DNA of 10,074 bases from Chryseobacterium gleum (GTDB lineage: Bacteria > Bacteroidota > Bacteroidia > Flavobacteriales_D > Crocinitomicaceae), in contig CALPUT020000063.1 of the NCBI GenBank assembly GCA_943326825.2, positions 1-10,074 of the forward strand, given 5' to 3'. The notes under the pieces were generated by a model that was given only the letters and a program-made list of their open reading frames with translations, did no database searches and was not told where the DNA came from. Within the stretch, counting starts at the first letter, position 1. Every line of letters begins with the position of its first letter. Made by a program: the position numbers and the translations under genes. Below, in pieces: positions 1 through 7,363 of the stretch.

Positions 1-218
1 ATAAAGGAATACGTCCAGAAATGAAGCGTTTTTTATATAAAGTAGGACGAAGAAAATACATTGCACCTCTTTACGGTGCTTTAATTAAAACTCCAGAAAA
101 TCTGTTATGGGCTAAAAAAATATTTTTAAGAGCGAATGTCAGTTATCACTTCGTAACTTTTAGTACAGTTTATGAAATGCTTTATCCAAAAGGGAATGGA
201 AATATTCACCATAACTAA
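1..218 (+). CDS. M1-family aminopeptidase, C-terminal end (partial)
   Basis: This is the 3' end of a gene that begins before the window; the reading frame is open from base 3 to the TAA at 216-218. The visible 71 residues contain KVGRRKYIAPLYGAL followed by AKKIFLRANVSYHFVTFSTVYEML. This matches the pattern of the helical C-terminal domain of leukotriene A4 hydrolase-like M1 zinc aminopeptidases (GR-K-PLY-L, then a helix ending in YH-(V/I)T). In that family this domain caps the catalytic metallopeptidase domain, which would lie upstream (HExxH zinc motif, not visible here). The enzymes remove N-terminal residues from peptides. The last 23 bases overlap the start of the epimerase gene, so the two are probably cotranscribed. 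An ATG at 21 is internal and not a real start. Family assignment rests on a short segment, so confidence is moderate. Confidence 0.7.
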   Translation, partial: KGIRPEMKRFLYKVGRRKYIAPLYGALIKTPENLLWAKKIFLRANVSYHFVTFSTVYEMLYPKGNGNIHHN

Positions 219-1080
219 TGATTATTTAACCGTTCAAATCCAAAAAAAAGGAGCGGAAATTTGTAGTATTCAATCTAAGAAAAGTGGAATTGAATATATG
301 TGGAATGGTGATGCTTCTATCTGGGGAAGTACAGGTCCAGTATTATTCCCGATTATCGGCTGTTTAAAAGACAATCACTTCATATATACGAATAAATCAT
401 ATAGTGTTCCAAAACATGGTTTTATTCGTAATAACGAGAATTTAATTGTCAATCAACTAAATGATCGAACGGTTGAATTTAGTTTAAAATATGACGAAAA
501 ATCATTAGTAGAATTCCCTTTCAAATTTGAATTTATTCTCCAATATAAATTAGTTGAGAATAAAATCATTGTAAAACATGAAGTAATCAATCACGATCAC
601 GTGAATCCTATTTATTTTTCTTTGGGTGGACATCCTGCTTTTAAATGTCCGTTTAATGAAAAAGAAAATTATGATGATTATTATTTAGAATTTGAAAAGA
701 ACGAAAATTTATCGAAATGGGATGTTTGTGAAAATGGATTAATTGATACAAATTCAACTCCTTTCTTAATCAATCAAAATACCATTAATTTATCTCACGA
801 TTTATTTCAAAAAGATGCTTTGATTTTTAAAAACCCAGTTTCTAACATTGTTAATTTAAAATCACGAAAAAGTCCAAATTACATCCAAGTAGAATTTACA
901 GATTTTCCTTATATAGGAATATGGGCCAAACCAAATGGAGATTTCGTTTGTATTGAGCCTTGGCAAGGAATTTCAGATTCTGTCGATACAAATCAATTAA
1001 TTTCAAAAAAAGAAGGTATAGTTACTTTGAAACAAAAATGCAGTTACCATGCGAAATATAGTATTGCTTTAATTGATTAA
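196..1080 (+). CDS. Aldose 1-epimerase family protein, LacX-like
   Basis: Predicted cytosolic sugar mutarotase of the galactose mutarotase-like superfamily, which interconverts alpha and beta anomers of aldoses; the LacX branch has no firmly known physiological substrate. From the ATG at 196 the product is 294 residues, the usual length for this branch. Visible family signatures are PVLFPIIG (about 48-55), KHGFIRN with His74, LGGHPAF with His146 (the expected catalytic acid), and CIEPWQG with Glu254 (the expected catalytic base). An upstream in-frame ATG at 172 would add eight residues (MKCFIQKG) encoded inside the aminopeptidase gene. I prefer 196 because MEIFTITNDYLTVQI is the typical N-terminus. 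The gene overlaps the preceding aminopeptidase gene by 23 bases. A degenerate second copy of its last 720 bases follows immediately. No intrinsic terminator is obvious after the stop codon. Confidence 0.88.
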   Translation: MEIFTITNDYLTVQIQKKGAEICSIQSKKSGIEYMWNGDASIWGSTGPVLFPIIGCLKDNHFIYTNKSYSVPKHGFIRNNENLIVNQLNDRTVEFSLKYDEKSLVEFPFKFEFILQYKLVENKIIVKHEVINHDHVNPIYFSLGGHPAFKCPFNEKENYDDYYLEFEKNENLSKWDVCENGLIDTNSTPFLINQNTINLSHDLFQKDALIFKNPVSNIVNLKSRKSPNYIQVEFTDFPYIGIWAKPNGDFVCIEPWQGISDSVDTNQLISKKEGIVTLKQKCSYHAKYSIALID

Positions 1081-1089
1081 TTGTGACTA

Positions 1090-1360
1090 GACAATCAGTT
1101 CATTTACATGTATAATTCGTGTTTTGTTGACAAGTATAGATTTATTCGAAATAACGATCATTTAATTGTCAACAAACAAATGATCGAATTGTTGAATTTC
1201 GTTTAAAATAAAATGAAAAATCATTAAAAGAATTTCCTTTCAAATTTGAATTTATTTTCAAATTATAAATTAGGAGAAAACAAAATCATCGTAAAACATG
1301 AAATTAACAATCGCGATCAGGTGAATCCAATTTATTTTTCTTTGGGCTGAAATACTGATG
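1090..1360 (+). pseudogene. Left fragment of a duplicated, broken LacX-like epimerase gene
   Basis: Bases 1090-1360 align almost without gaps to 370-640 of the intact epimerase gene, residues 59-149. Translation begins DNQFIYMYNS and continues FIRNNDHLIVN against DNHFIYTNKS and FIRNNENLIVN in the intact protein. The piece has no start codon of its own: an in-frame TGA lies at 1084-1086, just before it. It carries a one-base loss near 1175, an in-frame TAA at 1209-1211 and a TGA at 1348-1350. At the site matching the catalytic His of GGHPAF the CAT codon has become AAT. It is clearly dead. Homology fades around 1359, where the segment with the CCC-motif and DUF2752 genes begins. The rest of the copy resumes at about 2187. 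Confidence 0.88.
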
Positions 1361-1454
1361 TAACAAATTATTTTTTAATATCGATAAATTTTGTTATATT
1401 CGTAATTAATAATTTTTTTTTACCATTTATAAATCAAAATAAAAGATATTGCAC

Positions 1455-1826
1455 ATGGAAAACTTAGAAAACACAAATTCAAACGAGGGTGCAGTTACAG
1501 CTGTATTGATAGATTTAAAAGAAGCGAAAACCGCTCAAATAATGGGAATTATTTCTATAGTTTTAGTATTTTGTACTTGCTGCTACGGAGGTTTTATTGC
1601 TGCAATCTTAGGGTATTTAGCTATGACTAAGGGGAAAAAAGCTATTGATGATTATAACGCAAATCCTAGCATCTATACTGTAAAGTCATTTAATCAAGCT
1701 AAAACAGGAAAAACCGTAGGGCTTATTGGTATCGTAGTTGGTGCTTTAGCATTTTTATATATTATTTTTAGTTTGTTCTTCGGATTTGCTTCTGCGATTT
1801 TAGATGTAGTTACTGGAATTTTCTAA
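1455..1826 (+). CDS. Small CCC-motif-type membrane protein (DUF4190-like)
   Basis: A 123-residue protein with a short polar N-terminus (about 1-25) and two hydrophobic segments (about 28-57 and 87-120). A basic and polar loop (MTKGKKAIDDYNANPSIYT) separates them. The first helix carries a cysteine cluster, FCTCCYGG, at residues 40, 42 and 43, followed by FIAAILGYLAM. This layout matches the small CCC-motif or DUF4190-like membrane proteins frequent in Bacteroidota; their biochemical role is unknown. I chose the ATG at 1455; a TTG at 1449 in the same frame is less likely. The upstream region is extremely A/T rich, with only a weak promoter-like TATATTCG at 1395-1402 and no convincing -33 TTG. 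The next gene follows its stop codon with no spacer, so the two look cotranslated. The pair sits inside a broken epimerase copy. Confidence 0.75.
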   Translation: MENLENTNSNEGAVTAVLIDLKEAKTAQIMGIISIVLVFCTCCYGGFIAAILGYLAMTKGKKAIDDYNANPSIYTVKSFNQAKTGKTVGLIGIVVGALAFLYIIFSLFFGFASAILDVVTGIF

Positions 1827-2123
1827 TTGTTAAATTGTTTATTTAAAGACTATTTTGGGTTTGATTGTCCCGGTTGCGGGATTCAACGCTCTTGTATTGC
1901 TCTATTAAATGGTGATTTAGAGAAATCAGTTATATTATTTCCATCACTATTGCTCTATATTAGCTTATTATTATTACTTATTTTGAGCACTGTTTTTAAA
2001 ATAAATATTTCTTATAAAGTTTTTGTAGGCATTGCAATTTCAGCACTTGTGATCCAAATTGTATATTATGCCTTAAGAATGACAAATGTAATTTATGTAG
2101 ATTGCTATTTTAATTTCGATTAG
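1827..2123 (+). CDS. DUF2752 family membrane protein
   Basis: A 98-residue predicted inner-membrane protein. Near its N-terminus it has GFDCPGCGIQRSCIALLNGDLEKSVILFP, the defining DUF2752 pattern (CPGCG-x-R, then L-x-GD and a conserved P), with cysteines 14 and 17. Two hydrophobic helices follow at about 38-57 and 63-83. The family's function is not established; the CPGCG pair could bind metal or take part in thiol chemistry, but this is inference. The start is unusual: the frame opens directly after the TAA of the CCC-motif gene, and the only plausible start before the motif is the TTG at 1827. That start gives MLNCLFKDYFGFDCPGCG, close to the usual N-terminus of short family members. Adjacent stop and start codons suggest translational coupling. 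A long hairpin lies just downstream. Confidence 0.78.
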   Translation: MLNCLFKDYFGFDCPGCGIQRSCIALLNGDLEKSVILFPSLLLYISLLLLLILSTVFKINISYKVFVGIAISALVIQIVYYALRMTNVIYVDCYFNFD

Positions 2124-2132
2124 AATTAAAAA

Positions 2133-2184
2133 TAACTGATTTTAAAATTGAATTTTTGAATAAATTCTTTTTTAAAATCAGTTA
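2133..2184 (+). terminator. Long hairpin after the DUF2752 gene, probable terminator
   Basis: A perfect 15-base inverted repeat pairs 2133-2147 (TAACTGATTTTAAAA) with 2170-2184. A second, inner pair (GAATTT at 2150-2155 with AAATTC at 2162-2167) allows an extended rod. It starts ten bases after the DUF2752 stop codon. The T-rich part of the 3' arm and the position argue for transcript termination or 3'-end protection, but no T-run follows the stem. It also marks the right border of the segment that interrupts the epimerase copy. Confidence 0.5.
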
Positions 2185-2186
2185 CA

Positions 2187-2483
2187 CATAAATCTTTCTC
2201 ACGAGTTATTTCAAAAGATGATTTTATTTTTAAAAATCCTAATTATAATACAATAAATTTAAAATCACTGAAAAGTTTAAATTACTTCAAAGTAGAATTT
2301 ACAGATTTTCCTTATTTAGGAATTTGGGCTAAACCAAATGGTGATTTCATTTGTATAGAGCCTTGGCAAGGAATTTCAGATTCAGTCGATACAAATCAAC
2401 TAATTTCAAAAAAAGAAGGTATAGTTACTTTGAAACAAAAATGCAGTTACCATGCAAAATATAGTATAGCTATTATTGATTAA
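2187..2483 (+). pseudogene. Right fragment of the duplicated, broken LacX-like epimerase gene
   Basis: This piece aligns to 783-1080 of the intact epimerase gene, residues about 197-294, down to the shared TAA stop. One A is missing from an A-run near 2210, which shifts the frame. After that the original frame is open for about 90 codons, including EFTDFPYLGIWAKPNGDF and the CIEPWQG motif with the catalytic Glu. It has no start codon, no catalytic His and no residues 150-196, so it cannot make an active enzyme. The match extends past the stop codon to base 2492. The last 129 bases (2364-2492) differ from 961-1089 at only six positions, far less than the left fragment. The stop overlaps the end of the convergent minus-strand gene. 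Confidence 0.88.
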
Positions 2484-2947
2484 TTGTGACTAAAAACCTT
2501 TTCTAATTTTTCAACTACAATTTGTTGTCTTTTGTTTGATTTGTAAATCTGATAAATAACGAATATTGAAATAAATGAAGCTATAGCAGTGTATACATTA
2601 AACACAAACTGATTTCCTTTGCTTAGTAGATATAAATCAACAGACCATAGAGCGATTAAGATCAAAGAAGAAATAGAAAGTGAAACCATAAAAGTCTTCA
2701 ATTTCAATTCGATTAAAGTTCCTTTTGTTTTCTGATTTAGACGAATTTCAATATTAAAAAAGTCAAACAGCTTTTTACGATTAAAATGCATCAATGGATC
2801 ATCCCACTGCTTTGTTCGTAATTCAAAACTTTTACTGTATTTAATAAACATCACATCCTCAAACTCAATTTCATTATTGAAAACGGATTCCAATTTTGTT
2901 TGAGCCTGTTGATCTGTGAGTTCAGTATCAAAACATACTTTTCTCAT
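2480..2947 (-). CDS. Hypothetical two-helix membrane protein
   Basis: A 155-residue protein that I do not recognise. Residues 1-80 are soluble and mixed charged, with no signal peptide (MRKVCFDTELTDQQAQTKLE at the start). Two hydrophobic segments follow at about 84-108 (MVSLSISSLILIALWSVDLYLL) and 113-135. A short basic tail, SNKRQQIVVEKLEKVF, ends the protein. The likely topology is cytoplasmic N- and C-termini joined by a helical hairpin. The ATG at 2947 is the only reasonable start. Its last codons (SHN and stop) lie in sequence that is also found behind the intact epimerase gene, so its 3' end was within the duplicated segment. It is separated from valS, upstream on the same strand, by a terminator, so it probably has its own promoter; I could not identify one. 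Coding is supported by length and a coherent membrane pattern only. Confidence 0.6.
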   Translation of the reverse strand: MRKVCFDTELTDQQAQTKLESVFNNEIEFEDVMFIKYSKSFELRTKQWDDPLMHFNRKKLFDFFNIEIRLNQKTKGTLIELKLKTFMVSLSISSLILIALWSVDLYLLSKGNQFVFNVYTAIASFISIFVIYQIYKSNKRQQIVVEKLEKVFSHN

Positions 2948-3042
2948 AGACTTAATTTTATCCCTGTATTATTTAGCAAACTTTCAGAAATAATGAAATA
3001 TCATTGTATTATATAATGACTTATTTTGTTTAAGTTTATGTC

Positions 3043-3073
3043 AAAAAAAACGCTTAGATATTACACTAAGCGT
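3043..3073 (-). terminator. Intrinsic terminator of valS
   Basis: Read on the minus strand, an eight-base perfect stem (ACGCTTAG at 3073-3066 with CTAAGCGT at 3057-3050) encloses an eight-base loop. It is followed by a run of eight T (3050-3043). It lies about 84 bases after the valS stop codon and before the downstream minus-strand gene. This is a textbook factor-independent terminator, and it separates the two genes into different transcripts. Confidence 0.85.
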
Positions 3074-3156
3074 AAATTTATATTTTATATTTTAAAAAAA
3101 GGAATAAAATCTAATTAATTAGACAAACTAAGTAGTTTTGCTGATTAACTTATAAA

Positions 3157-5784
3157 TTAAACCATTTCAGCTAACTTTTCTTCTAAAATTGCTATTTTGT
3201 TTAAGGCATCTGATTCTTTTTTACGTTCACTCAAAACAACTTGTTCTGGAGCACCGGCCATGAATTTTTCATTATGCAATTTCTTTTGAATACTTTGTAA
3301 GAACCCTTTTGTATAATTCAATTCTTCTTGCATTTTAACTTTTTCAGCAACCAAATCAATTGTATCTCCAAAAGGAATGTAATATTCGTTAGAATCAACT
3401 ATAAATGAATTTGAATTCGCAACTTTTTCTTTCACGTATTCCAATTGGGTTAAATTACCCATTTTAGAAATAACACTATCAAATGAAAGATCTATTTCAT
3501 TATTCTTTTTAACGAATAAATCCATTTTCACTTTGTTTGCAATATTGTTGTTTTTACGAATGTTACGAATATTGATAATTACTTCTTCTGCAAACTTGAA
3601 ATTAGCTAATACTGTTTCATTTACAGAATCAACAACTGGCCAAGGAGCTAAAATAATATCATCTCCTTCTGCTCTTTCACGAATCAAATGCCAAATTTCT
3701 TCAGCAATAAAAGGAGTAAAAGGTTGCATCAATTTCAATAACTTCTCAAAAAACATTTTCGTTGTTTCCAACGTTTTTGAATCGATTGGTTGCTCATATC
3801 CTGGCTTAATCATTTCTAAATACCAAGAACAGAAATCATCCCAAACCAATTTATAGATGGACATTAACGCTTCAGAAATTCTGAATTTATCAAATTGATC
3901 ATTTATTTCAGTTAAGGTTTTATTGAATTTCGCTTCAAACCATTCTATTGCTTTCGCAGAAGATTTTGGTTGTTCGATATCTCTAACTTCCCACGCATCA
4001 ATTAAACGGAAAGCATTCCATACTTTATTCGTGAAATTTCTTCCTTGCTCGCATTGTGAAGTATCAAAAGGTAAATCATTTCCAGCTGGAGAAGAAATCA
4101 AAATTCCAACTCGAACTCCATCCGCACCATATTTTTCAATCAACTCAATTGGATCTGGAGAATTTCCAAGAGATTTAGACATTTTACGTCCTAATTTGTC
4201 TCTTACAATTCCAGTATAATAAACATTTTTGAATGGAATCTCACCTAAATATTCATATCCAGCAATGATCATTCTTGCTACCCAGAAGAACATGATTTCT
4301 GGAGCTGTCACCAAGTCATTCGTTGGATAGTAATATTTGATCTCTTCGTTACCTGGTCTTGTTAAACCATTGAACATAGAGATTGGCCATAACCAACTAG
4401 AGAACCAAGTATCTAAAACGTCTTCATCTTGTTTTAAGTCAGAAGCCGAAACACTTAATCCTGCTTTTTCTTTCACTAAAACAATTGCTTCTTCAACTGT
4501 TTTTGCAACTACATAATCATTTGCACCTGAACCAAAATACCATGCTGGAATTCTATGTCCCCACCATAATTGACGAGAAATACACCAATCCTTTACATTT
4601 TCCATCCAGTGACGGTAAGTGTTTTTGAATTTATCAGGATGAAATTGAATATCTCCATTCATTACAGCATCTAATGCTGGTTGCGCCAATTCTTTCATTG
4701 AAACGAACCATTGTAATGATAATTTAGGTTCAATAACAGCATCCGTTCTTTCAGAAAAACCAACTTTATTGATGTGATCTTCTGTTTTTACTAAATATCC
4801 TTTATCGTATAATTCTTTTTCAATTGCTTTTCTAACTTCAAAACGATCTTTTCCTTCATAATGCAATCCATTCGCATTTAAAGTTCCATTATCGTTTAAG
4901 ATATCAATTGTTTCTAAATCAAATTTCTTTCCTAATTCGTAATCGTTCACATCATGAGCTGGAGTCACTTTTAAACAACCTGTTCCAAATTCCATATCAA
5001 CATACTCATCCAAAATAATTGGAATAGTTCTGTTAGCGATTGGAACGATTGCTTGTTTCCCATGTAAATGTTTGAAACGAGCATCATTTGGATTGATACA
5101 AATTGCAGAATCTCCTAAAATAGTTTCCGGACGCGTTGTAGCAATTGTCAGCCATTGGTCATCACTTCCTGCAACTTTATAACGAACGTAAAATAATTTA
5201 GAATTTACTTCTTTATGATTTACCTCTTCATCAGAAACAGCTGTTAACGCTTCTGGATCCCAGTTAACCATTCGAACGCTTCTGTAAATCTTTCCTTTTT
5301 TGTAAAGATCCATGAAAACATCAATTACAGACTCAGAATACTCTGGATCCATTGTAAAACCAGTTCTTTCCCAGTCACAAGAACAACCTAATTTTTTCAA
5401 TTGTTCTAAGATAATTCCACCATGTTTGTCTTTCCAAACAAATGCATGTTTTAAGAACTCTTCACGAGATAAATCTGATTTTTTAATTCCTTCTGTACGT
5501 AATTTCTGAACCACTTTTGCCTCAGTAGCAATCGATGCATGATCCGTACCAGGAACCCAACAAGCATTTTTTCCTAACATTCTCGCACGACGAACCAATA
5601 CATCTTGAATTGTATTGTTCAACATATGTCCCATGTGCAAAACACCTGTAACATTTGGAGGAGGAATGACGACAGTATAAGCTTCACGTTCATCAGGTTC
5701 TGAATGAAAGTACCCTTTGTTCATCCAGTAAGAATACCATTTTTCTTCTGCCTTTATCGGCTCATACGTCTTTGGAATTTCCAT
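3157..5784 (-). CDS. valS: Valyl-tRNA synthetase
   Basis: Cytosolic class I aminoacyl-tRNA synthetase that charges tRNA-Val using ATP and hydrolyses mischarged threonyl-tRNA. At 875 residues it is full length for a bacterial ValRS. Visible in order are PPPNVTG at 41-47 and the HIGH-type HMGH at 50-53. The CP1 editing domain follows, with TTRPET at 216-221 and GTGCLKVTPAHDVNDYELG at 267-285. Next come the CISRQLWWGHRIPAWY segment, KMSKS at 534-538, a helical anticodon-binding domain over roughly 590-740, and the ValRS-specific C-terminal coiled coil over about 814-875. The ATG at 5784 gives the typical MEIPKTYEP-x-E-xxW N-terminus and sits about 14-20 bases behind a strong promoter. The gene is monocistronic: its own terminator follows, and the next gene upstream is divergent. 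Confidence 0.98.
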   Translation of the reverse strand: MEIPKTYEPIKAEEKWYSYWMNKGYFHSEPDEREAYTVVIPPPNVTGVLHMGHMLNNTIQDVLVRRARMLGKNACWVPGTDHASIATEAKVVQKLRTEGIKKSDLSREEFLKHAFVWKDKHGGIILEQLKKLGCSCDWERTGFTMDPEYSESVIDVFMDLYKKGKIYRSVRMVNWDPEALTAVSDEEVNHKEVNSKLFYVRYKVAGSDDQWLTIATTRPETILGDSAICINPNDARFKHLHGKQAIVPIANRTIPIILDEYVDMEFGTGCLKVTPAHDVNDYELGKKFDLETIDILNDNGTLNANGLHYEGKDRFEVRKAIEKELYDKGYLVKTEDHINKVGFSERTDAVIEPKLSLQWFVSMKELAQPALDAVMNGDIQFHPDKFKNTYRHWMENVKDWCISRQLWWGHRIPAWYFGSGANDYVVAKTVEEAIVLVKEKAGLSVSASDLKQDEDVLDTWFSSWLWPISMFNGLTRPGNEEIKYYYPTNDLVTAPEIMFFWVARMIIAGYEYLGEIPFKNVYYTGIVRDKLGRKMSKSLGNSPDPIELIEKYGADGVRVGILISSPAGNDLPFDTSQCEQGRNFTNKVWNAFRLIDAWEVRDIEQPKSSAKAIEWFEAKFNKTLTEINDQFDKFRISEALMSIYKLVWDDFCSWYLEMIKPGYEQPIDSKTLETTKMFFEKLLKLMQPFTPFIAEEIWHLIRERAEGDDIILAPWPVVDSVNETVLANFKFAEEVIINIRNIRKNNNIANKVKMDLFVKKNNEIDLSFDSVISKMGNLTQLEYVKEKVANSNSFIVDSNEYYIPFGDTIDLVAEKVKMQEELNYTKGFLQSIQKKLHNEKFMAGAPEQVVLSERKKESDALNKIAILEEKLAEMV

Positions 5785-5804
5785 ATCTCATTGTAATTTG
5801 AATG

Positions 5805-5835
5805 CAAATTTAGTCTTATTTCTAGAAACAGCAAA
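5805..5835 (-). promoter_or_regulatory. valS promoter, Bacteroidota type
   Basis: On the minus strand, TTTG (5835-5832) is followed after exactly 19 bases by TAAATTTG (5812-5805). This is a full match to the Bacteroidota housekeeping promoter (TTTG at -33, TAnnTTTG at -7). Transcription should start around 5798-5800, giving valS a leader of only about 15 bases. Confidence 0.75.
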
Positions 5836-5920
5836 GAAAGTAGACGTTCTTTCAGTTAGTTTTTAAACAGATTTTCAACTAAAGTCAATGTTTAATCAAG
5901 AACCAAACTTTTATCATATT

Positions 5921-5942
5921 TTAACTCTTGAAATAGAGTTAA
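5921..5942. promoter_or_regulatory. Perfect inverted repeat upstream of the ribonuclease operon
   Basis: TTAACTCT (5921-5928) and AGAGTTAA (5935-5942) form an eight-base perfect dyad around a six-base centre, 35 bases before the ribonuclease start codon. It overlaps a one-mismatch -7 element, TAATTTAG (5940-5947), that lacks a well-placed TTG. It could be an operator or a hairpin in the leader. In A/T-rich DNA such a dyad can also arise by chance. Confidence 0.3.
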
Positions 5943-5977
5943 TTTAGGAAAATAAAGTAAACATTAATCGTCAATAA

Positions 5978-7363
5978 ATGAATACTCGCATGAAAAATAG
6001 TAAGGTATCAATTCAATTTTTAGGAGCAACACAAACGGTTACAGGATCTAAACATTTATTAAAAACACCTGAATTAAATATTTTAGTTGATTGTGGCCTT
6101 TTTCAAGGAATAAAATCTTTAAGACTAAAAAACAGAGAAGATTTACCTGTAAACGTTAAAGAAATTGATGTAGTCATTATAACTCATGCCCATTTAGATC
6201 ATTGTGGCTACATTCCAGTTTTAGTTAAAAATGGATTTAAAGGTCAATTTTTGATGACACCTCCTACTCGTGATTTGGTTGAAATCATATTAAGAGATAG
6301 TGCTAAAATTCAAGAAGAAGATGCTCGGAAAGCAACTGAAGAAGGCTATACAAAACATGCTCCAGCAAAACCTTTATATACGGACGATGATATTGAGAAA
6401 GCGTTGAGTCAATTTGAAATTAGACATGATCAAATTTGGATTCACCTATCCGAAAATATTTCTTTTCAATTTTTAAAAAATGGCCACATTTTAGGTTCCG
6501 CTTTTATTGAGATGAAATGTTTTGGAAAGAAAATTGTTTTTTCAGGAGATATTGGACGAAAAAACAGTGATTTATTAGCTCCTCCAACCATCATCGAAGA
6601 TGCTGATTATTTAATCATGGAAAGCACTTATGGAGATCGTTTACACCCAAAAAACAATCCTATAGACGACCTTGAAGAAACAATACTTTCAACGATTGAA
6701 AAAGGTGGAAATTTAGTTATCCCAAGTTTTGCCGTTGGTCGAGCACAAGAGATTATGTATTTAGTCAATCAATTGAAAGAACAAAAACGAATTCCAAATA
6801 TTCCCGTTTACTTAGACAGTCCAATGGGAGCTGATGCTACAGAGATATTTTTGAATCATCCAAACTGGCATAAACTTTCTTCTCAAGAAACTTATTTAGT
6901 AAGTAAACACATTACAATTATTCGTGATTTTCATGATACTTTCAAAGTATTGAAAACAAAAGAAAGTAAAATCATTATTGCTGCAAGCGGAATGTTAACT
7001 GGTGGAAGAGTTTTAACTTATTTGAAAGAATACGGTCCTCTAAATGATAACACCATCTTATTAGTAGGTTATCAAGGAGAAGGGACTCGAGGAAGAGCGT
7101 TAAAAGAAGGTTTGAAAGAAGTGAAATTACATGGCAAATACGTCGATATTTATGCTGAAATAAAAAACATCGATTCCATGTCAGGTCATGCTGATCAAAA
7201 AGAAATGCTGGATTGGATTAAAGCATTTAGAAAAAATCCGAAGAAAATTTTCCTTGTTCACGGAGAACCTCAAGCGCAAGATGTATTTCGCGTGAAAATT
7301 CAAGACGAAATCGGTTCAGAAGTAATTATTCCAGAATTAAACCAAGAATTTATTTTAGACTAA
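5978..7363 (+). CDS. MBL-fold/beta-CASP ribonuclease (RNA-specificity domain protein)
   Basis: Predicted cytosolic zinc-dependent RNA nuclease of the CPSF-73/TTHA0252-like branch of metallo-beta-lactamases. The 461 residues show the whole active site. The N-terminus is IQFLGATQTVTGSKHLL. THAHLDH carries the HxHxDH zinc motif at 70-75, NGHILGS has His170, and SGDIG has Asp191. The beta-CASP motifs follow: Glu215 in MESTYGD (motif A), His404 in MSGHAD (motif B) and His428 in LVHGEP (motif C). PSFAVGRAQE (about 250-259) and ASGMLTGG (about 336-343) are also typical. Two starts are possible, the ATG at 5978 or at 5990 (MKNSKVSIQFLG); the shorter one resembles relatives slightly better, and the choice does not affect the domains. 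The nuclease gene behind it begins right at its stop codon, so the two form an operon. Confidence 0.93.
   Translation: MNTRMKNSKVSIQFLGATQTVTGSKHLLKTPELNILVDCGLFQGIKSLRLKNREDLPVNVKEIDVVIITHAHLDHCGYIPVLVKNGFKGQFLMTPPTRDLVEIILRDSAKIQEEDARKATEEGYTKHAPAKPLYTDDDIEKALSQFEIRHDQIWIHLSENISFQFLKNGHILGSAFIEMKCFGKKIVFSGDIGRKNSDLLAPPTIIEDADYLIMESTYGDRLHPKNNPIDDLEETILSTIEKGGNLVIPSFAVGRAQEIMYLVNQLKEQKRIPNIPVYLDSPMGADATEIFLNHPNWHKLSSQETYLVSKHITIIRDFHDTFKVLKTKESKIIIAASGMLTGGRVLTYLKEYGPLNDNTILLVGYQGEGTRGRALKEGLKEVKLHGKYVDIYAEIKNIDSMSGHADQKEMLDWIKAFRKNPKKIFLVHGEPQAQDVFRVKIQDEIGSEVIIPELNQEFILD

Noticed and set aside
172..195. Earlier ATG start for the epimerase
   Set aside because: The extra eight residues are read from the aminopeptidase gene and do not fit the usual N-terminus; 196 is a better start.
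1090..2492. Insertion sequence interrupting the epimerase copy
   Set aside because: No transposase or integrase reading frame, no long terminal inverted repeats and no clear target-site duplication; the interrupting genes are membrane proteins.
3533..4219. Plus-strand open frames of about 100 codons (3533-3856 and 3923-4219)
   Set aside because: They lie antisense within valS, whose motifs are complete; their translations show no recognisable domain.
5312..5509. Plus-strand open frame of 65 codons
   Set aside because: Antisense to the conserved N-terminal half of valS; no independent support.
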